In this document: one piece after another, positions 13,732-22,505 of the stretch
Layout: every line of letters begins with the position of its first letter
Position numbering within the stretch: position 1 is the first letter of the stretch
Origin: CAINFV01 sp964409235
GTDB taxonomy: Bacteria > Chlamydiota > Chlamydiia > Chlamydiales > FEN-1388
Length of the DNA stretch: 22,601 bases
Direction of reading: 5' to 3'
NCBI GenBank assembly: GCA_964409235.1
Contig: CAYPCN010000021.1
Location: 1-22,601, forward strand
The notes under the pieces: generated by a model
The model's input: the letters and a program-made list of their open reading frames with translations, nothing else
Databases searched by the model: none
What the model was told of the DNA's origin: nothing
Program-made: the position numbers and the translations under genes

Positions 13732-15726
13732 TTAGTGAACGCCGACGGAAATCTCTCGCAGGCGGTTGGCAATGACATCGGGCACCTCTTGTTGACATTG
13801 CCCTCCAAGATGCTTGGCGAGGAATGCTTCCATGGCAACGGCAAAGGCCATTCTATTTTCGACGTTGGCGAAGCCATGTCCTTCATCCGGGGCGCAGATA
13901 TACTCTACCTCGCGCCCGAGCGAGCGTAGAGCGCTGACAATCTGCTCAGATTCCGCCTTGTTCACCCGCGGATCATTGGCGCCTTGAACAACGAGGACAG
14001 GAGCGGTGATCTGATGGGCAGAAAAAAGCGGGGACTGCCGCTTGAGGCGGATGATGTCTTCTGGATTGTCGGCGTCGCCTATCCGTTCATTCATGTAGCT
14101 TCGGCCAGCCTCCCAATAGGGCGGGAAGCTGTGTAAGAGCGTTAGTAAATTCGATGGGCCAACGTATGAGATGCCAGCAGCATAGAGGGTCGGTGTGAAG
14201 GCAAGGCCTGCCAGAGTAGCATACCCGCCGTACGATCCGCCAAAGATCGCCACACGCTTAGGATCGGCAATACCTGTTTTGATGCAGTACAAAACACCAT
14301 CGGTGATGTCGTTTTGCATGTCATCTCCCCATTGTTTGTCGCCGGCATTCAGGAATCTTTTCCCATATCCAGTCGACCCACGGAAGTTGATTTGGAGGAC
14401 AGCGTAGCCTCGATTAGCAAGCAGCTGTACTGTGCGGTCGTACCCCCAGACATCGCGCGCCCACGGACCCCCATGAGGATAGACGATGAGGGGAAGGTTG
14501 TGTGCCACTGCTCCTTTTGGAATGGTGAGATAGCCGTGGATGGAGAGACCATCACGCGCTGTGTATACAATCGGCTTCATAGGAGCAAGGAACTCTGATG
14601 GGAGGCTGGGCCGAGCTTTGTAGAGGAACGACACTTCATGAGTGCTTCGATTGTAGAGGTAGGTCGTTTCAGGGGTAACATCGCTTCGGATGCTCACCAC
14701 CCACACAGAGCCATCGCTGGTCGAAGAGAGCATTGCCGCCTCACCATCGGGCAGCGAGGAAGTGAGCGCGCGAAAATCTCGCTCCCACTCTGGATTCGTC
14801 CAATACATCCGCTGGCGATCGCCTACATACACAACAGCGATGAGCTCATCTGTTACTGGAGAAAAGAGGACGCTCTCAACATCCACTTGCTCTTCAGGAT
14901 CGGAATGTACGAGTTCTTCGCTTCCCGTCTCGGTGTTGAGGAGGACGAGACGAGAAAGATCGACGTCTCGTCCTTTGTTAGAGGCCATGTACAGACGTTT
15001 TCCATCAGCATGAAAAGCAAAGGGTTGGACGCCCTCTTCTTTTGAACAGGTCCATAGCGGCCGCATCCCCTCGGGCTCTACCTTGAGAATATGTGTGCTG
15101 CCATCAGGTGCAGCGGCGACAGCGAGTCGCAGCGCGCCAGATCGGTCGAAGATCCAGTCGGAGACGGCCTGGTCATTCTTGTAGATCAACGTTCTTTGTC
15201 CTGTTGCCAGATCTATTTGATACACGTCATGGTACCGTTCATCTCTGTCGTTCAACCCAACGTACGCAATATGGGGAGCGTCTTTAGGAAGGCTGAGCAG
15301 TTCGACCCGCACATTGTCATAGGGAGTAAGGTCTCGCTCTTGTTGCGACGCGTTGCAGAACGGGTCGACAGCAAAGAGGTGGAAATTTTCGTTCCCACCT
15401 TGGTCTCTCATAAAGAGCAGGTATTTTCCATCGCGAGTCCATACGTACTCTTGGATCGGTCGCGTTGTAGCGATGACGGGATGTGCTGCGCTCAGCGGCT
15501 CTTCGGATTTCTTTACCCAAATCGTGAGAGTATTGCGGTACGGTTGTAAAAAGGCGATGTGCGAGCCAGAAGGAGAGATCTTGGGAGCAGCATACAAAGG
15601 ATCGCCAAACAAGAGCTCTCTATCGAGGAGGGGAGGAGGAAGATGGGTGTCGCGCCATGCATTGGCAGCGAGGAGGAGAACTCCTAACAAGAGGACAACC
15701 GTTGCGATGTATGTTCGTTTCACCAT
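13732..15726 (-). CDS. S9 prolyl-oligopeptidase-family peptidase, membrane-anchored or exported
   Basis: 664 residues. Residues 1-23 carry a basic start and a hydrophobic helix (TYIATVVLLLGVLLLAANA), so the protein is exported or anchored. Residues 45-370 form a beta-propeller of repeats of the WxxDGKYLLF type. The alpha/beta-hydrolase domain has HGGPWARD (418-425), the nucleophile elbow GGSYGGYA (Ser498), Asp585 in GANDPRVN and His617 in DEGHGF, a complete triad. This matches acylaminoacyl-peptidase/DAP-type S9 enzymes that cleave short peptides. It starts 7 nt after the upstream gene, so it is the third gene of the clpB operon. Confidence 0.93.
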   Translation of the reverse strand: MVKRTYIATVVLLLGVLLLAANAWRDTHLPPPLLDRELLFGDPLYAAPKISPSGSHIAFLQPYRNTLTIWVKKSEEPLSAAHPVIATTRPIQEYVWTRDGKYLLFMRDQGGNENFHLFAVDPFCNASQQERDLTPYDNVRVELLSLPKDAPHIAYVGLNDRDERYHDVYQIDLATGQRTLIYKNDQAVSDWIFDRSGALRLAVAAAPDGSTHILKVEPEGMRPLWTCSKEEGVQPFAFHADGKRLYMASNKGRDVDLSRLVLLNTETGSEELVHSDPEEQVDVESVLFSPVTDELIAVVYVGDRQRMYWTNPEWERDFRALTSSLPDGEAAMLSSTSDGSVWVVSIRSDVTPETTYLYNRSTHEVSFLYKARPSLPSEFLAPMKPIVYTARDGLSIHGYLTIPKGAVAHNLPLIVYPHGGPWARDVWGYDRTVQLLANRGYAVLQINFRGSTGYGKRFLNAGDKQWGDDMQNDITDGVLYCIKTGIADPKRVAIFGGSYGGYATLAGLAFTPTLYAAGISYVGPSNLLTLLHSFPPYWEAGRSYMNERIGDADNPEDIIRLKRQSPLFSAHQITAPVLVVQGANDPRVNKAESEQIVSALRSLGREVEYICAPDEGHGFANVENRMAFAVAMEAFLAKHLGGQCQQEVPDVIANRLREISVGVH

Positions 15727-15733
15727 GGTAGCC

Positions 15734-16495
15734 CTACAGCTGTAGCCAAGTTTCTTTGACGTTGAACCGTTTTGTCTTATGCTTTTGCTTTTCGCGCTCT
15801 ATGCGTTTTTCCTCGGATTCGACACCCTCTTCAGCGAGGATGGCAGCTTTCACTTCTTCAGCGCGAGCATTCAGCTCTTTAATGCGGGCGAGTTGAGCAT
15901 CGGTGAGGCGCTTCGCTCGGCGAAAGTCCATCACCTCTTCGCGCGTCGTCCCCAAGATCTCATACCGCTCCTCAACATGTTTGCGTTTAAGCCAAAAAAT
16001 ATGCTGGCGAAGGATGTACAGCTGCGACGCGGGTTCGAAAAACGTGTCCGACGGAGGGACTTCTGGAGGCGGCGAGGCGATCGATTTTGGCGGGCGGCCG
16101 CTCTGTGCTCGAGCTTTTCGTAGCACATCATACACAGGAGGGCGGCGAATGACCTCAAATTCGGGCTCTTCTTCACCAGAAGAAAGCTCGCCATCCTCAC
16201 TGAAAGGCAAGGGCGCTTCTATGTCAAACTGCTCAGGGGCTGTGGCGGGAGGAGGGGGAGCCTCCTCATCTTCGCTGCCTTTTTGTGCTTGCTCTTCTTC
16301 AACATGAGCCTCTTCTCGCAATAGTCGCGCTACGGGTTCCTCTGGCGTGGGACGCGGTTCTTCTTCTTGAAGGCCAAAATACTCCATTGCTCGCCGAGAT
16401 GTCACTGTTTTCCCTTCAGCTAAGTTCTTCACGCGCATTCGTTGAAGTGCCTCATGCATCTCGCGCTCTGCTTTGGAATAGTCGAGCTTTGCCAT
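15734..16495 (-). CDS. Charged protein of unknown function between clpB and the S9 peptidase
   Basis: 253 residues, no recognised domain. Residues 1-45 (DYSKAEREMHEALQRMRVKN) are helical and charged, residues 55-150 are acidic and proline-rich and probably disordered, and residues 157-250 (LYILRQHIFWLKRKHVEERY onward) are strongly helical with coiled-coil character and a basic end. It starts 3 nt after clpB, with AGAGGA inside the end of that gene, so the two are co-translated. It may be a phylum-specific partner or structural protein. I do not recognise a function. Confidence 0.85.
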   Translation of the reverse strand: MAKLDYSKAEREMHEALQRMRVKNLAEGKTVTSRRAMEYFGLQEEEPRPTPEEPVARLLREEAHVEEEQAQKGSEDEEAPPPPATAPEQFDIEAPLPFSEDGELSSGEEEPEFEVIRRPPVYDVLRKARAQSGRPPKSIASPPPEVPPSDTFFEPASQLYILRQHIFWLKRKHVEERYEILGTTREEVMDFRRAKRLTDAQLARIKELNARAEEVKAAILAEEGVESEEKRIEREKQKHKTKRFNVKETWLQL

Positions 16496-16498
16496 TTG

Positions 16499-19102
16499 TT
16501 ATAAATCCTCTGCTGAAAATTCAATAGTACCTTCCTGGCCCATATTTAGTTTTACTTTTTGTTGTGCGTGAACTTTTCCTGAGAGAATAGCAGAAGAAAG
16601 GGGATTAATGACCAATTGTTGGATGAGCCTCTTTAAGGGACGGGCACCAAAGAGAGGGTCATAGCCCTCTTGAGCAAGGTACGTAATTACATCGTTGTCC
16701 CATTCTAATACAATCTCCTTCTCAGCTAATCGGTGGATGAGACGACGCAGTTGGATGAGAACGATTTTTCCCATATCCTCAGGTTTGAGCGGCAAAAACG
16801 GCAAAATATCATCAAGGCGATTGAGAAATTCAGGACGGAAATGGCTCTTCATCACAGGGTCAAGAAGCGCAAGCACAGTCTCTTTTGAAAGGGTATGATT
16901 TCCTTTTTCCAGTCGTTCGAGGAGAATCTCTGAGCCGAGATTTGACGTCATGATGAACAGCGCATTCTTGCAGTTGACCACTCGGCCCTTGCTGTCTGTC
17001 AAGCGACCATCGTCAAAGATCTGCAATAGGATGTTAAAGACATCGGGATGGGCCTTTTCAATCTCGTCGAGAAGGACAATAGAGTACGGACGCCGTCGAA
17101 GAGCCTCTGTGAGCTGTCCTCCTTCTTCGTAGCCGACATATCCTGGCGGCGAGCCAATCAATTTTGAGACGGAATGCTTTTCCATGTATTCTGACATGTC
17201 AAGACGGATGATCGCCTCTTCTTGGTTGAACAACTGCTCAGCCAGCGCCTTGGCGAGTTCTGTCTTACCAACGCCTGTGGGTCCGATGAAGAGAAAGACA
17301 CCTGAAGGACGCAGAGGATCGGCAAGGCCAGCTCGCGAACGACGAATGGCTTCTGCGACAGCTGTGACCGCGAACTCTTGCCCTACGACGCGCTCTTCAA
17401 GCGCTTTTTCGAGATGAAGAAGCTTTTGCGCTTCCGAGGAAAGCATTTTTGAAACCGGGATCCCAGTCCATTTTGAAACGACATGGGCGATGAGGTTTTC
17501 ATCGACCTCCTCTTGGAGCAAACGGTGGGGACGGTCTTTGAGAGAGCGCTCTACTGTTGACAGCTCGTTTTCTACTGCAGGGATAGTGCTGTAGCGAATT
17601 TCAGCGACCTTCTCGTAGTCTGCTCGCCGCTCGTATTCTTCCTCCTGAAATCGCAGCGTTTCCAGCTGATCTTTCTTTTCTTTGATGGATTGGATACACC
17701 TCTTTTCTTCTTCCCACTGCTGTTTTAAAGTAGAAATCTCCTCTTTGATAGAGGCTATGCGGCTGTCGAGTTTTTGTAGTTCAGGCCGAGGTTCAGTGCC
17801 GATATCTTGGCGCAGCGCCTCTCTCTCGACAATGAGGGAGGCGAGCTCGCGCTCTTTAGTGTCGATGGGCAGAGGGCGCGAGCCGATTTGCATGCGAATG
17901 AGGCTTGCCGCTTCGTCGATAAGATCGATAGCCTTATCGGGCAGAAAGCGATCAGTGATGTATCGAGACGAGAGCAAGACAGCGGCATGAATCGCTCCTT
18001 CCGTGATATGGACGCTGTGGAAGATTTCATAGCGCTCTTTCAGCCCTCTCAGAATGGCAATGGCCTCTTCGACCGTTGGTTCTTGGATCATAATGGGTTG
18101 GAAGCGGCGCTCGAGAGCCGCATCTTTTTCGATGTGCTTTTGGTATTCGCTGAGCGTTGTTGCTCCGATGCAGTGCAGGGTACCGCGGGCGAGCGCAGGT
18201 TTCAGGAGGTTGGCGGCGTCTATAGCGCCTTCGGCTGCTCCTGCGCCGACAAGCGTGTGGACCTCGTCGATAAAGAGCAGCGTCTTGCCTTCGTTGTGCT
18301 CGATCTCTCGCAAAATCCCCTTGAGCCGTTCTTCAAATTCCCCTCGAAACTTTGTGCCGGCGACAAGACTGCCCATATCGAGAGCAAACAATTCCTTGTG
18401 TTTCAAGGAGTCGGGGACATCCTCTTGGACAATTCTCTGTGCGAGCCCCTCGGCGATGGCCGTTTTGCCTACCCCGGGATCGCCGATGAGCATGGGATTG
18501 TTTTTCGTGCGACGACTGAGAACTTGGATCGTCCTCCGGATCTCTTCGTCGCGCCCGATCACGGGGTCGAGCTTGCCATGCCGTGCTAGCTGTGTCAGAT
18601 TCTTGCAGTACTTTTCAAGAGCTTGGAGGCCGCTTTCTGCTGTTTCTGAGTCCATAGAACGTCCTGCTCGAAGGTTTTTAATACAGGATTCGACCTGTTG
18701 CTCTTGGATATGGAACCGCTTTTTCCAGCTAGCGAAAGGCTCTTGCGCATTGCGAAAGAAGGCAAGGAAGAGGTGATCGGAACTGACATGGGAGTCTTTC
18801 CATTGTTTCGCAATCTCTTCAGCTTCTCTGAGCCGCTGCTCAAAGGATCGATTGATATTTGGTCGTCCAGATGGAGGATGCTCGAGCGTGGGAAGTGCTT
18901 GCAGGTGCTTTTGTACGGCAGACTGCAATTCCTCCGCCGATGCTTTGAGGTCCGAGATGATGGCTCGAAAATACCCTGTTTTATCGGTTAAGAGCGCTGA
19001 TAAGAGGTGGGTGTCATACACCTCTGCATGGTGCATCTCTTCCGCTAGGCGAAAAGAGGCTTGAATTGCTTCGGAGATGGCTTCTGTGAACTGTTGAGGC
19101 AT
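16499..19102 (-). CDS. clpB: ATP-dependent disaggregase ClpB
   Basis: 867 residues from the ATG at 19102, with GGAG 9 nt upstream; an in-frame TTG at 19117 is less likely. This hexameric AAA+ chaperone rescues aggregated proteins with DnaK. The Clp N domain is at 1-145, and the first AAA module has GDPGVGKT (207-214) and FIDEVHTLVGAG (277-288). The coiled-coil middle domain is at about 405-525, and the second AAA module has GPTGVGKT (607-614) and LLDEIEKAHPDV. ESGLQALEKYCKNLTQLAR and IDLIDEAASLIRMQIGS closely match chlamydial ClpB. No CIRCE operator is visible upstream. It is the first gene of a three-gene operon. Confidence 0.97.
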   Translation of the reverse strand: MPQQFTEAISEAIQASFRLAEEMHHAEVYDTHLLSALLTDKTGYFRAIISDLKASAEELQSAVQKHLQALPTLEHPPSGRPNINRSFEQRLREAEEIAKQWKDSHVSSDHLFLAFFRNAQEPFASWKKRFHIQEQQVESCIKNLRAGRSMDSETAESGLQALEKYCKNLTQLARHGKLDPVIGRDEEIRRTIQVLSRRTKNNPMLIGDPGVGKTAIAEGLAQRIVQEDVPDSLKHKELFALDMGSLVAGTKFRGEFEERLKGILREIEHNEGKTLLFIDEVHTLVGAGAAEGAIDAANLLKPALARGTLHCIGATTLSEYQKHIEKDAALERRFQPIMIQEPTVEEAIAILRGLKERYEIFHSVHITEGAIHAAVLLSSRYITDRFLPDKAIDLIDEAASLIRMQIGSRPLPIDTKERELASLIVEREALRQDIGTEPRPELQKLDSRIASIKEEISTLKQQWEEEKRCIQSIKEKKDQLETLRFQEEEYERRADYEKVAEIRYSTIPAVENELSTVERSLKDRPHRLLQEEVDENLIAHVVSKWTGIPVSKMLSSEAQKLLHLEKALEERVVGQEFAVTAVAEAIRRSRAGLADPLRPSGVFLFIGPTGVGKTELAKALAEQLFNQEEAIIRLDMSEYMEKHSVSKLIGSPPGYVGYEEGGQLTEALRRRPYSIVLLDEIEKAHPDVFNILLQIFDDGRLTDSKGRVVNCKNALFIMTSNLGSEILLERLEKGNHTLSKETVLALLDPVMKSHFRPEFLNRLDDILPFLPLKPEDMGKIVLIQLRRLIHRLAEKEIVLEWDNDVITYLAQEGYDPLFGARPLKRLIQQLVINPLSSAILSGKVHAQQKVKLNMGQEGTIEFSAEDL

Positions 19103-19178
19103 ACCACAATGCTCCAAGAAATATTCACATCATCAATAACGTTCGAGAGAATTATCCGCAATCGGACGGGGAAGGGGA

Positions 19179-19207
19179 GAGGCGAATCCACCGGGTGGGT
19201 TCGCCTC
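19179..19207 (-). terminator. Terminator between the secreted-protein gene and clpB
   Basis: GAGGCGAA (19179-19186) and TTCGCCTC (19200-19207) form a perfect 8-bp stem, extended inside by CCAC/GTGG. On the minus strand it is followed by a pyrimidine-rich TCTCCCCTTCCCC rather than a clean U-run. Confidence 0.65.
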
Positions 19208-19223
19208 GGAGAGAAGGGACTTG

Positions 19224-19733
19224 TTACTTTTTCTGATCTGGAGAAGAGCTTTGCTTTGGAGCCTGTTCTCTTTTTGCCTTCACTTTTTGTCCACTTGCCA
19301 TGTGGTAGATGGTGACTGAGCCACGTTTCCCCGAATCCCCAAAGCCGATTTTGTCTCCAACGGCCCACCGCACCACTTTCTTCCACATGGATTTGTTGAA
19401 GGAGATTTTTGATCCGTCGCTTACAATCATGGATTTTGTGTCGGCGCCAATAGAAGAAATGGAGACTTCCTTCGAAATAGTATGCTGATGAGAGCTGTTT
19501 TTGTGCTGCCCCCACCATGCTACAAGCGCCTCTTGCTCATTCAAAGAGAGCTTTTGGATGCCCGTGCTTGTCAGTTCCGTAGGGCTCATTCGAGAAAACG
19601 GTTCTCTAACACTAGCCGCCGTCTCCGCTTTTATTTCTTTGGAGGAGGCGTGGACAGACTCCTCTCCAGCCATGTATGTTGATGACAAGAGAAGAGACAT
19701 ACAGAGAGCAACAATAGGTGTAAGTTTTTTCAT
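19224..19733 (-). CDS. Secreted protein with a C-terminal small beta domain
   Basis: 169 residues from the ATG at 19733 (GAGG 6 nt upstream); an ATG at 19754 is also possible but would break the signal peptide pattern. Residues 1-24 are a signal peptide (MKKLTPIVALCMSLLLSS). A short helical motif (ELTSTGIQKLSLNEQEALVAWW) is followed by a beta-rich segment, SDGSKISFNKSMWKKVVRWAVGDKIGF with YHMASGQKVKAK. The helical motif and beta segment recur in the next gene upstream (19960-20784), so the two are distant paralogues. I recall this beta domain from many secreted chlamydial proteins of unknown function. Confidence 0.8.
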   Translation of the reverse strand: MKKLTPIVALCMSLLLSSTYMAGEESVHASSKEIKAETAASVREPFSRMSPTELTSTGIQKLSLNEQEALVAWWGQHKNSSHQHTISKEVSISSIGADTKSMIVSDGSKISFNKSMWKKVVRWAVGDKIGFGDSGKRGSVTIYHMASGQKVKAKREQAPKQSSSPDQKK

Positions 19734-19921
19734 TGGAGCCTCGTTGTTGTACATGTGCGCGTCCCTCCACTCCGAATTAGCTGGCCCTATGGCCGCCCAT
19801 CGTGACCGTCTCTCCTACCAATGCGGAAATAGGGGCGTGAACACGTACTCGTTGTGTACCATTCCAGGCCTACTATCAGTTCCCGGAAATCCGGGATGAT
19901 TCTCGTACGCATTCGAATAGT

Positions 19922-19950
19922 TTTATAGTTCATTTCTCTGTTTTTTGCAA
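19922..19950 (-). promoter_or_regulatory. Promoter with a long leader
   Basis: On the minus strand, TTGCAA (19945-19950), a 17-nt spacer and TATAAA (19922-19927) precede the gene at 19733 by about 190 nt. The leader contains a 7-bp hairpin, TCCCGGA/TCCGGGA (19879-19894). Confidence 0.5.
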
Positions 19951-19959
19951 AAATACTGT

Positions 19960-20784
19960 TCAACTTCGAGGTTCGGCAAAGCCTTGAGAGATGCTTCTAG
20001 ATGGGGGATTGGCTAACACAGAATCTCCACTGTCGACGTTGACCAGCCGATGCCGATAGATCGCATCTGCACTTCGTTCAACGCGAATTCTATCCCTGGC
20101 CCTCCATGTTGCTTGAACGACTTGTTGGCCTGTAGGCGCGACAATCCAGACCTCGCCAGAGGTGAGTCTGATCGTAATGCCATCTGGGGTGATAGAGGCA
20201 ATGGTGTTTGTGCCTTGAAAATAGGCAGGAGGATCGTTAGGGCGTTGGCCGCTAGGACTTGGCGATCGGGCACGGGTTCCTCCTACCTGTTCGCGGCGAT
20301 CTTCATTGAAAAGGATGAAAGGGCGGACAAGATCTCGAGGGTTGGTCGTAATGGTAATGCGCTGGTCACGCGCCCAAAATCGAGCGAGTGGTTGGTCGAT
20401 GAACGTGACATTCCAAAGAGAACCATCCCTCAGCTCTAAGGTTGCTCCAGCAAGATTGCGAAAGATAACTTGATTTGCTTCTTGCCGCTGTTTGGCCGCT
20501 TCTTCTTTTGACACAGGTTTTGGTTGCAGGTATGCCGGCCACTCCGACACCCATTGAGAAAGTGACATCGAAGGATGGTAGGCGGGTGCCTGCTGAATCA
20601 CCCGACGCGTCCATGTTGCCACCCATTGTTCGAATGCCTCGCGCTCAGCAGGCGTCAGCCGGTTGATGCCGATAGCCTCTTGCTCGCTGCTGTTCATGAT
20701 GGCGTCGATTGAGAGCTCTTCAGCACACGCAAAGGATAGCATGAGGATTGCGGCGAAAAGATGACAGATTGATCGCATGCCCAT
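19960..20784 (-). CDS. Secreted protein with two small beta domains
   Basis: 274 residues, with AAGGTGG 6 nt before the ATG. A signal peptide covers about residues 1-21 (cleavage after ACA). The motif EAIGINRLTPAEREAFEQWV matches the helical motif of the downstream paralogue. Then come two copies of a beta domain: LELRDGSLWNVTFIDQPLARFW-ARDQRITI and IRLTSGEVWIVAPTGQQVVQATW-RARDRIRV, each ending in a segment with an LxNxD-like turn. A Pro/Ser/Arg-rich linker separates them. The general pattern is GSxWxV...W...DxIxI. Function is unknown; the location is periplasm or outer surface. Confidence 0.8.
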   Translation of the reverse strand: MGMRSICHLFAAILMLSFACAEELSIDAIMNSSEQEAIGINRLTPAEREAFEQWVATWTRRVIQQAPAYHPSMSLSQWVSEWPAYLQPKPVSKEEAAKQRQEANQVIFRNLAGATLELRDGSLWNVTFIDQPLARFWARDQRITITTNPRDLVRPFILFNEDRREQVGGTRARSPSPSGQRPNDPPAYFQGTNTIASITPDGITIRLTSGEVWIVAPTGQQVVQATWRARDRIRVERSADAIYRHRLVNVDSGDSVLANPPSRSISQGFAEPRS

Positions 20785-20802
20785 GGGAAACCACCTTCCT
20801 AG

Positions 20803-20850
20803 TGAGCCATGTACGATGTGCCTTTAGAAGCCTTATCGCAAATGGCTCTA
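20803..20850. repeat. Short palindromic repeat, copy 5
   Basis: TGAGCCATGTACGATGTG at the left and (in reverse) TAGAGCCATTTGCGAT at the right form a 46-bp imperfect hairpin. The right end includes the TAG stop of the transglutaminase-like gene. Its middle is CTTTAGAAG. It lies between two same-strand genes. Confidence 0.65.
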
Positions 20851-22449
20851 TTGTATCGTGCGGTAGGCTAGCAAATCAGGAATATCGGCACAACGGGGGG
20901 AGGTGTGTTGAAGTTTGACGATGAGATGATACAGCGGCCGAGGAAGGAACTGTTTGCTCTGGGCTTTTTTGACGGCCGTAGCAGCTTCCTTCCATGCGAG
21001 AGGGATGTTCATCCGTTCAAGGTACAGGGAGGCGAGCAGAGCGTGAATGCTACAAGGGGCATCAGCACGATGGCATAGTCCTTCGAGAATAGGAAGAGCT
21101 TCTTTTGGCTTTCCGTACGCAATCCATGCATGGGCAAGATGAAGAGGGAGGACAAGGCTCCTCTTGCACGTGTTTTGGACGTCTTGTAGGGCGCGAATAG
21201 CCTTGGGCAGTTCTTCGCCTTCTGCCTCTGAGTGTTGTAGAATGGCGGCCGCCCCTTCTTTCGAAAGAGCCCCTTGCGCGAGGTCGAGCAGCATAAAGTC
21301 GGGTTCGAGGCGATAGGAGGGAAGAGCGTCGAGAGTCTGGAGGGCAATGTGTTGCGACGGTGTCTCATGGCCGTTGAGCAGCTCGCACAGGCTGAGCATC
21401 TGGTATACTTCATCGCCTGAGTCAAACAGAAGCGCTTTTTTGTACGATTGCTGAGCGGCACCCCATTGCTGTGCTTGTACGAGCGGCGATGTTCTGTTGA
21501 AGAGCACCATGCCGATGACCTCTTTTATGGTTCGCTCAGGAAGCGCTTTCAATGAAAGACCTAGGTACTCTGCGATAGGGATATCGACCCCTCGAGCCGT
21601 CGTTTCTATGACGCGAATGTGGTTTCCCGTCTTATGAGCTACGAAAATGTGGCCTGGAGGAGTATAGACGGAGAGTGGCACGCCGATTCTTTGGGCGAGG
21701 GCAAGGTAGAGAACGCTGGCGCCAAGACAGACTCCTCGGCGAGAAAAAAGAACGGACGAGAGGTTTGAAAACTGTTCTGTTTTCTCCGCAGCTTCCGATT
21801 GAGGAGGGAAGCGGATGCCAAGTTCATGGAAGAGGAGGTGGGTAAGAGCCGCAATTTTGCTTGCATCATCGGCCTCTTTGCCAACGCGGGCGAGGATCTC
21901 TAAGGCAAGAACGTCCAGCGCCGCTTCGATGGTCGTAAGACTTCCAGGGTGCTCGGCGTCAAGAAGGATGAGCGCTCTCGCCAAGTCGATCTCACATGGG
22001 GGAAGGGTTTGAATCTCTTGGAGGGTTTGTGCGGAATGGCCCTTGAGCTTTCTGTGAGGCAGAGACGCTCCAATAGATTCGACAAGTGCGATGGTTTCTT
22101 TTGGGAGAGCTGGCATGGCGTCGGCTTGGAGCGTCCCTGGTTCGATGACATGGACCAGCGTGGTCGCCGTCAGCCCAAAATCTGGAGGAAGAGGAGGTGG
22201 CGTGTCAGATACCTGACCTGCCAAAATCTTCCACGCTTGCTGTAGAGCAGATTTCCCTTCAGCGGTATCGGGATATACCGAGGAGAAGAGGAGAAGCTCG
22301 CGGAGTGATGAAGGGTGAATTCGGGCCCGAAGGGCTTGGCGGTGTATAGCTTCGCGTTCACCACTGTCATTCATGCTATGAGCGGTGCTATTCCACAGGA
22401 GAAGGGGACAACAGAGCAGATGTACCAACGCCCATCGACATGATTTCAT
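20848..22449 (-). CDS. Secreted transglutaminase/SirB1-like protein with TPR-like helices
   Basis: 533 residues from the ATG at 22449. Residues 1-25 form a signal peptide with two cysteines (LLCC). Residues 190-300 hold a transglutaminase/SirB1-like segment: SRRGVCLGASVLYLALAQRIG with Cys241, PPGHIFVA with His267, and VIETTARG with Glu282, a possible Cys-His-acid arrangement. Helical repeats of TPR type fill residues 330-510 (PLVQAQQWGAAQQSYKKAL; AYGKPKEALPILEGL). The family is common in Chlamydiae and proteobacteria, and its catalytic role is unclear. No Shine-Dalgarno site is evident, and a strong leader hairpin precedes the start. The stop codon lies in repeat copy 5. Confidence 0.82.
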   Translation of the reverse strand: MKSCRWALVHLLCCPLLLWNSTAHSMNDSGEREAIHRQALRARIHPSSLRELLLFSSVYPDTAEGKSALQQAWKILAGQVSDTPPPLPPDFGLTATTLVHVIEPGTLQADAMPALPKETIALVESIGASLPHRKLKGHSAQTLQEIQTLPPCEIDLARALILLDAEHPGSLTTIEAALDVLALEILARVGKEADDASKIAALTHLLFHELGIRFPPQSEAAEKTEQFSNLSSVLFSRRGVCLGASVLYLALAQRIGVPLSVYTPPGHIFVAHKTGNHIRVIETTARGVDIPIAEYLGLSLKALPERTIKEVIGMVLFNRTSPLVQAQQWGAAQQSYKKALLFDSGDEVYQMLSLCELLNGHETPSQHIALQTLDALPSYRLEPDFMLLDLAQGALSKEGAAAILQHSEAEGEELPKAIRALQDVQNTCKRSLVLPLHLAHAWIAYGKPKEALPILEGLCHRADAPCSIHALLASLYLERMNIPLAWKEAATAVKKAQSKQFLPRPLYHLIVKLQHTSPRCADIPDLLAYRTIQ

Positions 22450-22458
22450 CAAATTGAC

Positions 22459-22498
22459 GGCAAGGGACCCCAGTCCTTGAGGACCTGGAGGAATTGCC
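22459..22498 (-). promoter_or_regulatory. 40-nt hairpin in the leader of the transglutaminase-like gene
   Basis: In the minus-strand RNA, GGCAA pairs with TTGCC at the base, and CTCCAG-GTCC pairs with GGAC-TGGGG around a TCAA tetraloop with one bulge. It ends 9 nt before the ATG, in a leader without an SD site, so it may govern ribosome access. Confidence 0.5.
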
Positions 22499-22505
22499 GC
22501 TCCCT

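Noticed and set aside
14638..15745. Plus-strand open frames opposite the S9 peptidase
   Set aside because: Shadows of the conserved catalytic and propeller sequence on the other strand.
17807..18776. Long plus-strand open frames opposite clpB
   Set aside because: They are antisense frames of a highly conserved gene; no family resemblance or start signal.
19103..19223. CIRCE or clear heat-shock promoter for clpB
   Set aside because: No TTAGCACTC-N9-GAGTGCTAA is present, and no convincing -35/-10 pair was found.
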